64,000 nucleotides of DNA from an uncultured Bacilli bacterium (GCA_910589375.1 CAJUTK010000004.1:62001-126000), one strand, 5' to 3'. Shown: positions 23,674-32,609, numbered from the stretch's first letter. Numbers and translations are program-made. The notes: generated from the sequence alone by a model not told the origin.

Positions 23674-24032
23674 TTATTTAAAAGGTTTATAAAAAACGTT
23701 TGTTTGGTCTTGTTTTTTAACAAATCGCAAAAAATAAAAAAGCAAAAAAATAAAAAAATGAAAAGTGTAAAAAATAAGAAAATCTAAAAAAAGCAAAAAA
23801 AAGTTTTTCATAAAAGTGTGTATGCTTTTTTGTAAAAATATTGAAAAATAAAGAAAAATGTAGTTTGATGTGTTAAAAGTACACCATAAAATAAAATTCA
23901 AAAAAATAAAAAAATCTAAAATGTAAAATTTTTGAAAATGAAATTTTTATAAATGAAAGGCAAAAGGGAATATATTGCAAAAACCACTCAAAAAGTGATA
24001 AAAAAGTATTGCAAAATGACATCATATGAGCG
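23674..24032. other. A-tract-rich intergenic region upstream of nrdD
   Basis: About 360 bases hold no convincing gene. The plus strand has many A4-A8 tracts spaced roughly 8-12 bases apart, a pattern expected to bend DNA. Near the promoter TATTGCAAAA occurs twice, about 34 bases apart, and a small inverted repeat CACT-N5-AGTG lies between. No clear NrdR box was found. The 75-codon minus-strand frame here is low-complexity Phe/Leu and is not counted as a gene. Confidence 0.6.
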
Positions 24033-24038
24033 TATAAT
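24009..24038 (+). promoter_or_regulatory. Promoter of the class III RNR operon
   Basis: TTGCAA (24009-24014), 18 bases, TATAAT (24033-24038), followed by GGAGGAATTACG ahead of the nrdD ATG at 24066. Confidence 0.75.
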
Positions 24039-24065
24039 TTCATGTAGAGGGTAGGAGGAATTACG

Positions 24066-26375
24066 ATGTCAGACGCATATACAAAGATTACATTAGATGT
24101 TATAAAGCGTAATGGTAAAAAAGTAAGTTTTGATGCTAGTAAAATAGCACTTGCTATAAAAAAAGGCTTTGATAATGTTGTTATATCTAATGATACAGAT
24201 GAAGAAAAGAAAGTTTATACAGAAAAAGATGTTAACAAGGTTTATTTAGGGGTTATAAAAGCCATTGAAAAAAAATATAAGGATGAAACGAGAATTAAAA
24301 TTGAAGAAATTCAAGATTTAATAGAAGCTGAACTTGAAAAACAAGGATATAATGATGTAAAATCTTCTTTCTCTGAATATAGAGAAATGAGAAATCGTTC
24401 AAGAGAATTATTTTCAGAAGATAAACATTTACATAAATTTTTAAAAACATTAGAGGGATTAGGATTAAAATCTGCTAATGAAGATGATACAAAAAGAGAG
24501 AATGCAAATATTGATGGCGATAGTGCAATGGGTACTATGCTTCAATATGGTAGTACAGTATCAAAAGAATTTGCTAAAACTTATTTAATGAAAAAGAGAT
24601 TTTCACAAGCTCATGATGAGGGAGATATCCACGTTCATGATATGGATTTCTTGGCAATGGGTACTACAACTTGTATGCAAATAGAATTAGATAGACTATT
24701 TAAACATGGGTTCTCAACAGGACATGGTCATTTAAGAACTCCAGCATCTATCAGTTCTTATAGTGCTTTAGCGGCAATTGCTATTCAGTCAAATCAAAAT
24801 GATCAACATGGAGGTCAATCTATTCCAGCATTTGATTATTATATGGCACCAGGTGTATTAAAGACATTTAAAAAAGGATTTAAACAACAAGTTTATGATT
24901 TATTAGATTATGAAGATTTGTTATCATTTATTAATATGGATAGAATAGCTAAGGAAATTGATAAGCTAACAAGTATCGAATTTCCTATTGAAAAGTTTGA
25001 ATTTGCTTATGGAGAATCTGGAAAAATTAAAAGATTATTTGAAAAGTGTTACGATAGAGCATTAGTAAAGACAAATCGTCAAACGTATCAAGCAATGGAG
25101 GCATTTGTTCATAACTTAAATACGATGCATTCTCGTGCAGGTGCACAAGTACCATTTTCATCAGTTAACTTTGGTACAGATGTTACTCCAGAAGGAAGAA
25201 TGGTTATCAAAAACTTTTTAGAAGCAACAGAAGCAGGACTTGGAAAAGGAGAAACTCCAATATTCCCAGTATCAATATTCAAAGTAAAAGAGGGAGTTAA
25301 CTATAATCCAGAAGATCCTAACTACGATTTATTTAAATTAGCTTGTAAGGTATCTGCTAAAAGATTATTCCCTAACTTCTCATTCTTAGATGCTCCATTT
25401 AATTTAGAATTTTATAAAGAAGGAGATTATAGAACAGAAGTAGGATACATGGGATGTAGAACACGTCTTATGTCAGATGTAACAGATTTGAATAATCAGA
25501 CTACTGGTGGTCGTGGTAATTTATCATTTACTTCTATTAATTTACCAAGGCTTGGTATTAAACATGGTATCTGTTTGAAAGAAAGAGAAAAAGCAGATAT
25601 GAAAGGCTTCTATGAAGACTTAGGTGAAATGATGGATTTAGTAAGGGATCAATTACTTGAAAGATTTGAAATTCAATGTAATAAGAGAGTTTATAACTTC
25701 CCATTCTTATTAGCATCAGGTGTTTGGACAGATGGTGAAAAGTTAAAACCAACTGATCGCTTAAGAAAAGTTTTAAAACATGGTTCTTTAACAATTGGTT
25801 TTATTGGTTTAGCAGAAACTTTAAAGGCTTTAATTGGAAAACATCATGGTGAGAGTGAAGAAGCTCAAAAATTAGGACTTGAGATTATTAAATTTATGAG
25901 AAACAGATGCGATGAATATTGTGATAAATATAATTTAAACTTTACGTTAATCGCTACTCCAGCAGAAGGATTATCAGGAAGATTCATTGGTATTGATAAA
26001 GCAATCTATGGAAGAATTAAAGGTGTAACAGATAGAGCTTACTATACAAATTCATTCCATGTACCAGTTTATTACAATATTAGTATAAAAGATAAGATTA
26101 CGAAAGAGGCTCCATACCATGCATTTACAAATGGAGGCCACATATCTTATATAGAATTAGATGGAGATACAGTACAAAATGTAGAAGCATTTGAAAAAGT
26201 TATTCGTTTAATGAAGGAATCTGGTATTGGGTATGGTGCAATTAACCATCCAGTAGATAGAGATCCAGTTTGTGGATATGTAGGTGTTATTGGAGATTGC
26301 TGTCCAGGATGTGGACGTAAAGAATTCGATAGTGTACCACTTGAGACAATTAAATCACTAAGTTGTGATTGTTAA
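24066..26375 (+). CDS. nrdD: Anaerobic (class III) ribonucleotide reductase catalytic subunit lacking its glycyl-radical tail
   Basis: NrdD reduces ribonucleotides to deoxyribonucleotides anaerobically. Residues about 5-105 are an ATP cone (allosteric domain). The catalytic barrel follows, with the thiyl Cys464 in MGCRTRLMSD and typical stretches MHSRAGAQVPFSSVNFGTD and ETPIFPVSIFK. The C-terminal zinc ribbon has Cys736, 745, 746 and 749 (PVCGY...CCPGCGRKE). Normal NrdD then continues about 50 residues to the RxxGYL glycyl-radical site; here it stops at residue 769 with LETIKSLSCDC. That ending resembles FERIRRVTGYL with Cys at the radical Gly. The missing tail is encoded by the next gene. 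Confidence 0.95.
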   Translation: MSDAYTKITLDVIKRNGKKVSFDASKIALAIKKGFDNVVISNDTDEEKKVYTEKDVNKVYLGVIKAIEKKYKDETRIKIEEIQDLIEAELEKQGYNDVKSSFSEYREMRNRSRELFSEDKHLHKFLKTLEGLGLKSANEDDTKRENANIDGDSAMGTMLQYGSTVSKEFAKTYLMKKRFSQAHDEGDIHVHDMDFLAMGTTTCMQIELDRLFKHGFSTGHGHLRTPASISSYSALAAIAIQSNQNDQHGGQSIPAFDYYMAPGVLKTFKKGFKQQVYDLLDYEDLLSFINMDRIAKEIDKLTSIEFPIEKFEFAYGESGKIKRLFEKCYDRALVKTNRQTYQAMEAFVHNLNTMHSRAGAQVPFSSVNFGTDVTPEGRMVIKNFLEATEAGLGKGETPIFPVSIFKVKEGVNYNPEDPNYDLFKLACKVSAKRLFPNFSFLDAPFNLEFYKEGDYRTEVGYMGCRTRLMSDVTDLNNQTTGGRGNLSFTSINLPRLGIKHGICLKEREKADMKGFYEDLGEMMDLVRDQLLERFEIQCNKRVYNFPFLLASGVWTDGEKLKPTDRLRKVLKHGSLTIGFIGLAETLKALIGKHHGESEEAQKLGLEIIKFMRNRCDEYCDKYNLNFTLIATPAEGLSGRFIGIDKAIYGRIKGVTDRAYYTNSFHVPVYYNISIKDKITKEAPYHAFTNGGHISYIELDGDTVQNVEAFEKVIRLMKESGIGYGAINHPVDRDPVCGYVGVIGDCCPGCGRKEFDSVPLETIKSLSCDC

Positions 26376-26404
26376 TATAAATAATAGAAAGAAGGAGAAA
26401 AAAT

Positions 26405-26581
26405 ATGGAAAAATTAGTTGGTGAAGGTGTAGGTTTTGAAAGAATTAGAAGGGTAACAGGATACCTTTCAGGAGATGTTAAAAGATTCAATAATGGTAAA
26501 AGAGCAGAGGAAAAAGATAGAGTAAAACATACAGGAATCAAAGACATTAAATGTTCGTTAAAAGAAGAAAAAGCAGCATAA
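26405..26581 (+). CDS. Stand-alone glycyl-radical subunit of NrdD (58 aa)
   Basis: The product contains FERIRRVTGYLSG followed by RFNNGKRAEEKDRVKHT, which is the C-terminal glycyl-radical segment of class III NrdD (radical Gly19 in TGYL). It has its own AAGGAG and ATG, starts 29 bases after the nrdD stop and is in another frame, so it is not made by simple readthrough or one-base slippage. Its TAA overlaps the nrdG ATG (TAATG). I infer it docks on NrdD and receives the radical from NrdG, like the GrcA spare part for pyruvate formate-lyase but obligatory. A C-terminal Lys/Glu-rich tail with one Cys follows. Confidence 0.9.
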   Translation: MEKLVGEGVGFERIRRVTGYLSGDVKRFNNGKRAEEKDRVKHTGIKDIKCSLKEEKAA

Positions 26582-27144
26582 TGAAAATCCGTTTAGCGAG
26601 TGATTTACAATTAGATAGTGTAGTGGATGGAACAGGTATCAGGACAGTTTTGTGGACACAGGGGTGTGGGCATAATTGTCCTGGATGCCATAATCCTCAG
26701 ACACACGATTTTAATGGTGGATTTGAAGAAGATGTAGAAGAAATTGTAGAAGAGATTGGTTATTTAGAGGCTCAAACAGGAGTAACTTTTAGTGGTGGAG
26801 ATCCTTTTTATCAACCAGAGGCTTGTGCAATTATCGCAAAAAGTGTTCATGAAAACAATATGGATGTTTGGTGTTATACAGGTTTTACTTTTGAACAGTT
26901 AATGATTATGAGTAAAAAAAAGAAATCAATTATGGATTTCTTAAAACAAATTGATGTCTTAGTAGATGGTAAATTTATTATGGCTAGACATAGTTATAGT
27001 TTAAAATTTAGAGGTTCTAGCAACCAAAGAATTATTGATGTAAAGAAAAGTTTAGAACAGAATAAGGTAGTTCTTCATGACTTTGATGAAATAGCAGAAA
27101 CTGTTTCTTATGGAAGATGCCATGTAGAAGGTTTGTATGTATAA
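26581..27144 (+). CDS. nrdG: Anaerobic ribonucleotide reductase activase (radical SAM)
   Basis: NrdG uses a 4Fe-4S cluster and S-adenosylmethionine to install the glycyl radical. The cluster motif is CGHNCPGC (CxxxCxxC) in WTQGCGHNCPGCHNP, followed by the SAM-binding TFSGGDPFYQ. A longer in-frame start exists at 26551, but the ATG at 26581 overlaps the preceding stop as TAATG and gives the family N terminus MKIRLASDLQLDSVVDGTG (187 aa). It closes the nrdD-glycyl subunit-nrdG operon. A second possible substrate-binding difference, recognition of a free 58-residue partner, cannot be judged from sequence. Confidence 0.96.
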   Translation: MKIRLASDLQLDSVVDGTGIRTVLWTQGCGHNCPGCHNPQTHDFNGGFEEDVEEIVEEIGYLEAQTGVTFSGGDPFYQPEACAIIAKSVHENNMDVWCYTGFTFEQLMIMSKKKKSIMDFLKQIDVLVDGKFIMARHSYSLKFRGSSNQRIIDVKKSLEQNKVVLHDFDEIAETVSYGRCHVEGLYV

Positions 27145-27168
27145 GAATGAGTAATCATTCTTTTTTTA
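27142..27168 (+). terminator. Terminator after nrdG
   Basis: AGAATGA, GTAA, TCATTCT and T7 lie directly after the stop codon; the T run abuts the fmt extended -10. Confidence 0.85.
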
Positions 27169-27190
27169 TGATATAATGGTTTTGGTGATA
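27169..27190 (+). promoter_or_regulatory. fmt promoter fused to its ribosome site
   Basis: TGATATAAT (27169-27177) is followed after seven bases by GGTGATAGT and ATG 27193. The untranslated leader can only be about 8-10 nt. This compact arrangement recurs in the window. Confidence 0.7.
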
Positions 27191-27192
27191 GT

Positions 27193-28134
27193 ATGAATAA
27201 AGAAATTCGCGTAGTATTTATGGGAACCCCCGATTTTAGTGTTCCAGTATTAGAAATGTTAATCGAAAATTATCAAGTAGTGGGTATTGTATCTCAACCA
27301 GATAAACCGATTGGAAGAAGTGGTAAAATGAGTACTTCTCCAGTAAAAGAGGTGGCTTTAAAATGTAACATTCCTCTATATCAACCTGCAAAAGTAAGAA
27401 AAGAATATGAAGAAATTTTAAAACTATTTCCAGATATTATTGTAACGTGTGCTTATGGCCAGATTATTCCTAAAGAAATGTTAGATTATCCAAAATATGG
27501 ATGTATTAACGTACATGCTTCGCTACTTCCAAAACATCGTGGAGGAGCGCCTATTCATAGGGCGATTATAGAAGGAGATTCTACTAGTGGTGTTACTATC
27601 ATGAAAATGGGTCTTGGTATGGATGATGGAGATATCATTAGACAAGCAGAAGTTCCAATAGAAGACACTGATACTGCTGAGACGTTATTTGATAAATTAA
27701 GTATGCTAGGAAGAGATTTATTAAAAAGTACTTTGCCAGATATTATTAGTGGAAATGTAGAATATATCGCACAGAAAGAAGAAGAGGCAACATTTTCCTA
27801 TAATATTAAACCGGAAGATGAGAAAATTGACTTTACAAAAACAAGAAGAGAAATCTATAATCAAATTAGAGGATTAAATAGTTTTCCAGTTGCATACACT
27901 ATGTTAGATGGAAAACGTATGAAAGTTTGGTTTGCACAAATAGGGAAAGAAAAATACTATTCTGATTACGGTAAAATAGTAGGAATAGAAAAAAACGGCA
28001 TTTGTGTATCCACAAAAGATGGGGAAATTATATTAACTGAAATTCAGCCAGAAGGTAAAAAGAAAATGTTCGCACGCGATTATCTAAATGGATATCCTAA
28101 TAAAGAAGAGTTAATGGGTAAAAGGTTTGAATAG
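27193..28134 (+). CDS. fmt: Methionyl-tRNA formyltransferase
   Basis: Fmt formylates initiator Met-tRNA with 10-formyl-THF. The 313-residue protein shows the N-terminal FMGTPDFSVPVLE, the catalytic and folate region NVHASLLPKHRGGAPIHRAI (Asn, His) with DDGDI, and the C-terminal tRNA-binding domain with QIRGLNSFPVAYT. Length is normal. It heads a likely operon with a membrane protein and murE. The tight promoter and GGTGATAGTATG leave almost no leader. Confidence 0.96.
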   Translation: MNKEIRVVFMGTPDFSVPVLEMLIENYQVVGIVSQPDKPIGRSGKMSTSPVKEVALKCNIPLYQPAKVRKEYEEILKLFPDIIVTCAYGQIIPKEMLDYPKYGCINVHASLLPKHRGGAPIHRAIIEGDSTSGVTIMKMGLGMDDGDIIRQAEVPIEDTDTAETLFDKLSMLGRDLLKSTLPDIISGNVEYIAQKEEEATFSYNIKPEDEKIDFTKTRREIYNQIRGLNSFPVAYTMLDGKRMKVWFAQIGKEKYYSDYGKIVGIEKNGICVSTKDGEIILTEIQPEGKKKMFARDYLNGYPNKEELMGKRFE

Positions 28135-28141
28135 GTGTAGT

Positions 28142-28840
28142 ATGAAAGAAAAAATAAAGAAAATTAAAGAAATGGCAAAAAATCCAAGGAAGAAAGCTTT
28201 GTTGCAACTAGGGGCTTGGATTCTCTTCTTCTTTATTTCTTATATCATTATTATATTACTTCCTCATCCTACTCCTAAATATTCAAGTCCTAGTAATTCT
28301 AATAGTGTAGATTCTATTTCACAATTTCAAGAAATGGAAAATTTTGAATATACTTATACTTTTTCTTATCAGGGAAAGCGAGAGCAGATAGTGGGAACTT
28401 ATTTTGATAAAAAATATTACTTTACTTATTTGGGAAAAGAATATTATTCTGCTTTAGAAAATATTTATCAAGTAAATTCTACTAATAAAACATTTATTCC
28501 AGTTGATAATTTTATTATAAATTTATCTTTGAAAGAATTAAGTATTGATTCTTTAACTCAATTTATGAAAGATGGAATTTTAATAGAGGAAAAAGAATAT
28601 AAAGATGGAAAGAAAGTTTCTAACTATGAATATATAAAGGACGGAAAGAAAATTATCATGGCTATCGTAGAAAAAGATAAATATATTAGAGAAGTATCTT
28701 TAGATTTAAAAGAATATATGAGTAATGCGAATATCACTTATGATAATTTTCAAGTGGAATTAGAATTTAATGAAATAAATAATTTAAGTTCCTATAGTAA
28801 AAACTACTTAGATTATCAAGTAGTATTAGAGGGGGAATAA
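28142..28840 (+). CDS. Single-pass membrane protein, hypothetical (232 aa)
   Basis: A basic N terminus (about 25 residues) and one membrane helix (about 26-45) precede an extracytoplasmic domain rich in Tyr, Lys and Ser with beta-strand character and repeated KDGKK turns. No enzyme motif is seen. AGGTGTAGT precedes ATG 28142, so the longer TTG start at 28127 is rejected. It lies 7 bases after fmt and 2 bases before murE, suggesting co-translation and perhaps a role in envelope synthesis; that is inference from position. Confidence 0.7.
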   Translation: MKEKIKKIKEMAKNPRKKALLQLGAWILFFFISYIIIILLPHPTPKYSSPSNSNSVDSISQFQEMENFEYTYTFSYQGKREQIVGTYFDKKYYFTYLGKEYYSALENIYQVNSTNKTFIPVDNFIINLSLKELSIDSLTQFMKDGILIEEKEYKDGKKVSNYEYIKDGKKIIMAIVEKDKYIREVSLDLKEYMSNANITYDNFQVELEFNEINNLSSYSKNYLDYQVVLEGE

Positions 28841-28842
28841 AA

Positions 28843-30207
28843 ATGCTTAAAATAAAAACGGATTCTAGAAAAGTTAAAAATGGGGATACTTTTGTTGCAC
28901 TAAGAGGAATCAATAGTGATGGACATGATTATATTGAGTCTGCTATTAAAAATGGGGCGGTTAAGATAGTCGCTGAGGAAGGCTCTTATTCTGTTCAGAC
29001 AGTTATTGTTGATGATTCTCGTAAATACTTAGAAGAATTTTTATATGATGAATATAAATCTTATTTAGAAGATATGAAAATTATTGGAATTACAGGAACA
29101 AATGGTAAAACAACAACTTCCTATTTGCTGTATGAAGCTTTAAATAGGCTTAAGGTAAATACTTCTTATATAGGAACTGTTGGTTTTTATAAAAAAGAGA
29201 AAGTGAAAGATTTACCAAATACCTCTCCAGATATCTGCGATATCTATGATATATTAGTTGATAGTTATGAATCTGGTTATAAAACGGTTGTAATGGAAGT
29301 GAGTAGCCAAGGACTATCTTATGGTAGATTAAATAAAATTCCATTTGACTATGCTGTTTTTACAAATTTGACACAAGATCATTTGGATTATCATGGTACA
29401 ATGGAAAATTATGCGAAAGCGAAACAACAATTATTTTATCAATTAAAGAAAGATGGCATTTCTGTTATTAATATTGATGATAGTTATCATTCTTATTATG
29501 AAATAGGGGATACTAGAACATATGGCTTTGCGGGTAGTGATTATCAAATAAAAAATATGGAATTAAATAGTTTTGGTAGTTCATTTTCTGTTAATGATAT
29601 GCATATACGTACTTCCCTAATAGGAAAATATAATGTTTATAATGTGTTATGCGCTACTATTATTTTAGATTTAATTGGCTTTTCAAAAGATGAAATAGAA
29701 CGTACTATACCAACCTTAACCCCACCTCCAGGTAGAATGGATATGATATCATTTCATAAAAATACAGTTATTATAGATTATGCACATACCCCAGATGCTA
29801 TGGAGAACATTTTTAAGACAGTAAAAGAACTACCTCATAAAAATATTTATGTAGTATTTGGTTGTACTGGTAGTAGAGATGCTAAAAAAAGACCTATTAT
29901 GATGCAACTTGCATTAAATAATGCGGATTATGTAGTAGTAACCAGTGATGATTTACATGAAGAAGAATTTGAAAATATTGTAAAAGATATGTTACAAGGA
30001 AATAAAAAAGGGCATTATAAGGTTGAAAAAAATAGAATGGAAGCTGTTCGATTTGCGCTTTCTAAATTAAGAGAGAATGATCTTTTATTAATTTTGGGAA
30101 AAGGGCATGAAGAATTTATTATTGTAAAGGATGAGCGTATTCCTTTTAATGATCGAAAGGCAGTAGAACAAATATTAAAAGAGGAAAAGATGAAAATAGA
30201 GAGTTGA
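28843..30207 (+). CDS. murE: MurE-like ligase, divergent paralogue
   Basis: Mur ligases add amino acids to UDP-MurNAc peptides using ATP. This 454-residue protein has the P-loop GTNGKTTT, MEVSSQGL (MurE hallmark), NLTQDHLDYHG, the carbamylated-Lys region YAKAKQQLF, IDYAHTPDAMENI and ILGKGHE. However the usual amino-acid recognition motif DNPR is replaced by DDLH (in TSDDLHEEEF) and GxGGxRD is GCTGSRD. The adjacent gene is a second MurE with DNPR intact, so this copy may add a different residue or act on another substrate. A hairpin follows its stop. Confidence 0.88.
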   Translation: MLKIKTDSRKVKNGDTFVALRGINSDGHDYIESAIKNGAVKIVAEEGSYSVQTVIVDDSRKYLEEFLYDEYKSYLEDMKIIGITGTNGKTTTSYLLYEALNRLKVNTSYIGTVGFYKKEKVKDLPNTSPDICDIYDILVDSYESGYKTVVMEVSSQGLSYGRLNKIPFDYAVFTNLTQDHLDYHGTMENYAKAKQQLFYQLKKDGISVINIDDSYHSYYEIGDTRTYGFAGSDYQIKNMELNSFGSSFSVNDMHIRTSLIGKYNVYNVLCATIILDLIGFSKDEIERTIPTLTPPPGRMDMISFHKNTVIIDYAHTPDAMENIFKTVKELPHKNIYVVFGCTGSRDAKKRPIMMQLALNNADYVVVTSDDLHEEEFENIVKDMLQGNKKGHYKVEKNRMEAVRFALSKLRENDLLLILGKGHEEFIIVKDERIPFNDRKAVEQILKEEKMKIES

Positions 30208-30229
30208 CAAATGTCATCTCTTTTTTTGC
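30197..30229 (+). terminator. Terminator between the murE paralogues
   Basis: AGAGA..TGACA, AA, TGTCATCTCT and a T7 run, with a two-base bulge, start at the stop of the first murE. Confidence 0.65.
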
Positions 30230-30271
30230 ACATAAGAACATTTTCACCATAGACTATAGTGAGGTGTTCAT

Positions 30272-31579
30272 ATGCTAAGATGTGATTCTAGAAAAGTGAA
30301 AGAGGGAGATACTTTTCTAGCCATAAAGGGTGCAACTTATGATGGACATGATTATATAAAAGATGCAATAGAAGCGGGAGCTAAGAAAGTTATCGTAGAA
30401 CACGGAACTTATTCTGTTGAAACAGAGGTAGTTCCTTCTACAAAAGAGTATTTAACAAAGTACTTACGAAGAAAAGAGTTACCTATTAAAATAATCGGAG
30501 TAACTGGAACAAACGGAAAGACAACTACTTGTTTTTTAATATGGCAATTATTTAGATTGCTATCGATTCCTTGTAGCTATATAGGTACATTAGGATTCTA
30601 TACAGATAAGAAAGAGTCTGATTTAAAGAATACTACACCAGGGTTTATAGAATTATATAGACTTCTTAAAAAAAGTGTAGAAGCAAAATGTGAATATGTT
30701 GTAATGGAAGTAAGTAGTCAGGCATTAGATCAAGGAAGAGTAGATTTTCTAGATTTTGATTACGCTATTTTTACAAATTTAACTCAGGATCATTTAGATT
30801 ATCATAAATCTATGGAAAACTATTTAAAAGCGAAACAACAATTGTTTTTAAAAGTTAAAGAATCAGGTATCTCTATAATTAATAAAGATGATCCTTGTGC
30901 CAGTTATTTTGAAATAGGAAATTATGTAACTTACGGATATTCTAATTCTGATTACCAAATAATAGAGGAAGATAATTCTTTTAAAGTGAATGAAGAAGAG
31001 TATCAAATGTCTCTTTTAGGTAAGTATAATATATATAATATGGTTGCTGCTATATGCTTATTTTATCAGTTAGGGTATAATTATTCTGAATTGAAAGAAA
31101 AAATTATTTTATGCCGTTCTCCAGAGGGAAGAATGGATGTTATTGAATATGGTACAAATAAAATTATTATAGATTATGCACATACTCCAGATGCCTTAGA
31201 AAATATTTTAGATTGTGTAAATGATTTAACACATAAGAAAGTAATTACTGTAGTTGGTTGTGGTGGAGATAGAGATAAAGGAAAAAGGCCAATTATGGGA
31301 GAATTAGCTACTAGAAAATCAGATTATGTAATATTTACTAGTGATAATCCAAGAAGTGAAAATCCACTTCGTATTATAAAAGATATTGTAAATGGTCTTG
31401 ACAATGTAAATTATGAAATTGAAGTAAATCGAGAAGAAGCTATTAAAAAGGGTATACATTTTCTAACAAAAGATGATATACTATTAGTGCTTGGAAAAGG
31501 GCATGAAAAATATCAAATTATTGGAACAGAGAAAATATTCTTTGATGATAAAAAAATAGTTTTAGATAATATTATATAG
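30272..31579 (+). CDS. murE: UDP-MurNAc-tripeptide synthetase MurE (meso-DAP type motif)
   Basis: This 435-residue enzyme keeps every MurE landmark: GTNGKTTT, MEVSSQALDQ, NLTQDHLDYH, YLKAKQQLF, IDYAHTPDALENI, VVGCGGDRDKGKRP, TSDNPRSENPLRII and VLGKGHE. The DNPR motif is the one associated with meso-diaminopimelate. It should therefore add the third stem-peptide residue. GAGGTG precedes the ATG and TATAGT lies at about 30255. mraY follows 11 bases later. It shares strong identity with the upstream copy, so the pair probably arose by tandem duplication. Confidence 0.94.
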   Translation: MLRCDSRKVKEGDTFLAIKGATYDGHDYIKDAIEAGAKKVIVEHGTYSVETEVVPSTKEYLTKYLRRKELPIKIIGVTGTNGKTTTCFLIWQLFRLLSIPCSYIGTLGFYTDKKESDLKNTTPGFIELYRLLKKSVEAKCEYVVMEVSSQALDQGRVDFLDFDYAIFTNLTQDHLDYHKSMENYLKAKQQLFLKVKESGISIINKDDPCASYFEIGNYVTYGYSNSDYQIIEEDNSFKVNEEEYQMSLLGKYNIYNMVAAICLFYQLGYNYSELKEKIILCRSPEGRMDVIEYGTNKIIIDYAHTPDALENILDCVNDLTHKKVITVVGCGGDRDKGKRPIMGELATRKSDYVIFTSDNPRSENPLRIIKDIVNGLDNVNYEIEVNREEAIKKGIHFLTKDDILLVLGKGHEKYQIIGTEKIFFDDKKIVLDNII

Positions 31580-31590
31580 GGGATGATGTA

Positions 31591-32580
31591 ATGCTTGTAC
31601 TAACAAAAGCAATATTAGCTATAATGATTGGCTTTATAATTGCTGTCATTTTTGGACTAATAGCGATACCATTACTTAGAAGAATAGCAAAACAAAAAGT
31701 TAGCACATATTTAGAAAGAAAACATCATGATAAAGATGGAACTCCGACGATGGGAGGAATTATATTTATTATTCCTACGATTGTTGCAACAATTATATTG
31801 CTCTTTATGGGAAAAATTGAGTTTTCTCCTAACTTATTAATTGTTATGTTTGTTTTTCTTTCTTATGCTGGCTTAGGATTTATAGATGACTTTTTAATTA
31901 TTAAGAGAAAAAATAATGTAGGATTAACAGAGTTCCAAAAGTTAGCTGGGCAACTTGTAATAGCACTTATTTTCTTTGCTATTTATATGCATGGAGGTGC
32001 TGAACCAGTATTAGATGCCTATACTTTAGGATTTAAGATTGATATGGGTTGGTTTTATGGTATATTTTTGCTTTTTGTATTAGTTGCAAGCAGTAATGCT
32101 GTTAATATAACAGATGGTTTAGATGGATTAGCAGGTGGCTTATCAGTAATGGCTTTTTTAGCTTTTGCACTCATTAGTTGGAATAGTGGAGCCATTTCTG
32201 GTACAGAAGATATTGCTATATTCTGTTTTGTATTAGTAGGTTCTTTATTAGGTTTTTTAGTTTATAATACACATCCTGCTAAAGTGTTTATGGGAGATAC
32301 AGGATCGTTATCACTGGGAGCAACGCTAGCTAGTGTAGCGATTATTACGAAACACGAAATTACATTTATTGTAGTAGCAGGCGTATTTATATTTGAGACA
32401 GTAGTGTGTCTTATTCAAATTATTAGTATGATTTATTTTCATAGAAAAGTATTCTTGATGACTCCTTTTCATCACCATTTAGAAAAATTAGGATGGGATG
32501 AAAGAGATATTGTTAAGTTGTTTTGGGTAATTGGATTATTACTTAGTATGTCAGCTATTATCTTTGGAGTATGGATTTAA
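31591..32580 (+). CDS. mraY: Phospho-MurNAc-pentapeptide transferase MraY
   Basis: MraY transfers phospho-MurNAc-pentapeptide to undecaprenyl phosphate, making lipid I. The 329-residue, multi-helix membrane protein has GTPTMGGIIF, the Asp-Asp pair in GFIDDFLII, NITDGLDGLAGG, FMGDTGSLSLG and MTPFHHHLEKLGW, all diagnostic. It ends the murE-mraY unit, with GGGGATGATGTA ahead of the ATG and a clear hairpin after the stop. Confidence 0.97.
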   Translation: MLVLTKAILAIMIGFIIAVIFGLIAIPLLRRIAKQKVSTYLERKHHDKDGTPTMGGIIFIIPTIVATIILLFMGKIEFSPNLLIVMFVFLSYAGLGFIDDFLIIKRKNNVGLTEFQKLAGQLVIALIFFAIYMHGGAEPVLDAYTLGFKIDMGWFYGIFLLFVLVASSNAVNITDGLDGLAGGLSVMAFLAFALISWNSGAISGTEDIAIFCFVLVGSLLGFLVYNTHPAKVFMGDTGSLSLGATLASVAIITKHEITFIVVAGVFIFETVVCLIQIISMIYFHRKVFLMTPFHHHLEKLGWDERDIVKLFWVIGLLLSMSAIIFGVWI

Positions 32581-32609
32581 ATACACTTTATTAAAGTGTA
32601 TTTTTTATT
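32580..32609 (+). terminator. Terminator after mraY
   Basis: ATACACTTTA, T, TAAAGTGTAT followed by T6 starts right after the stop codon. Confidence 0.85.

Noticed and set aside
23674..23901. Minus-strand 75-codon ORF
   Set aside because: It is low-complexity Phe/Leu/Ile translation of the A-tract region, with no ribosome site.
26340..26581. A simple frameshift or in-frame stop splitting nrdD
   Set aside because: The two parts are separated by 29 bases, the second has its own good ribosome site and ATG, and the first ends in a sensible but different tail. One-base repair does not join them.
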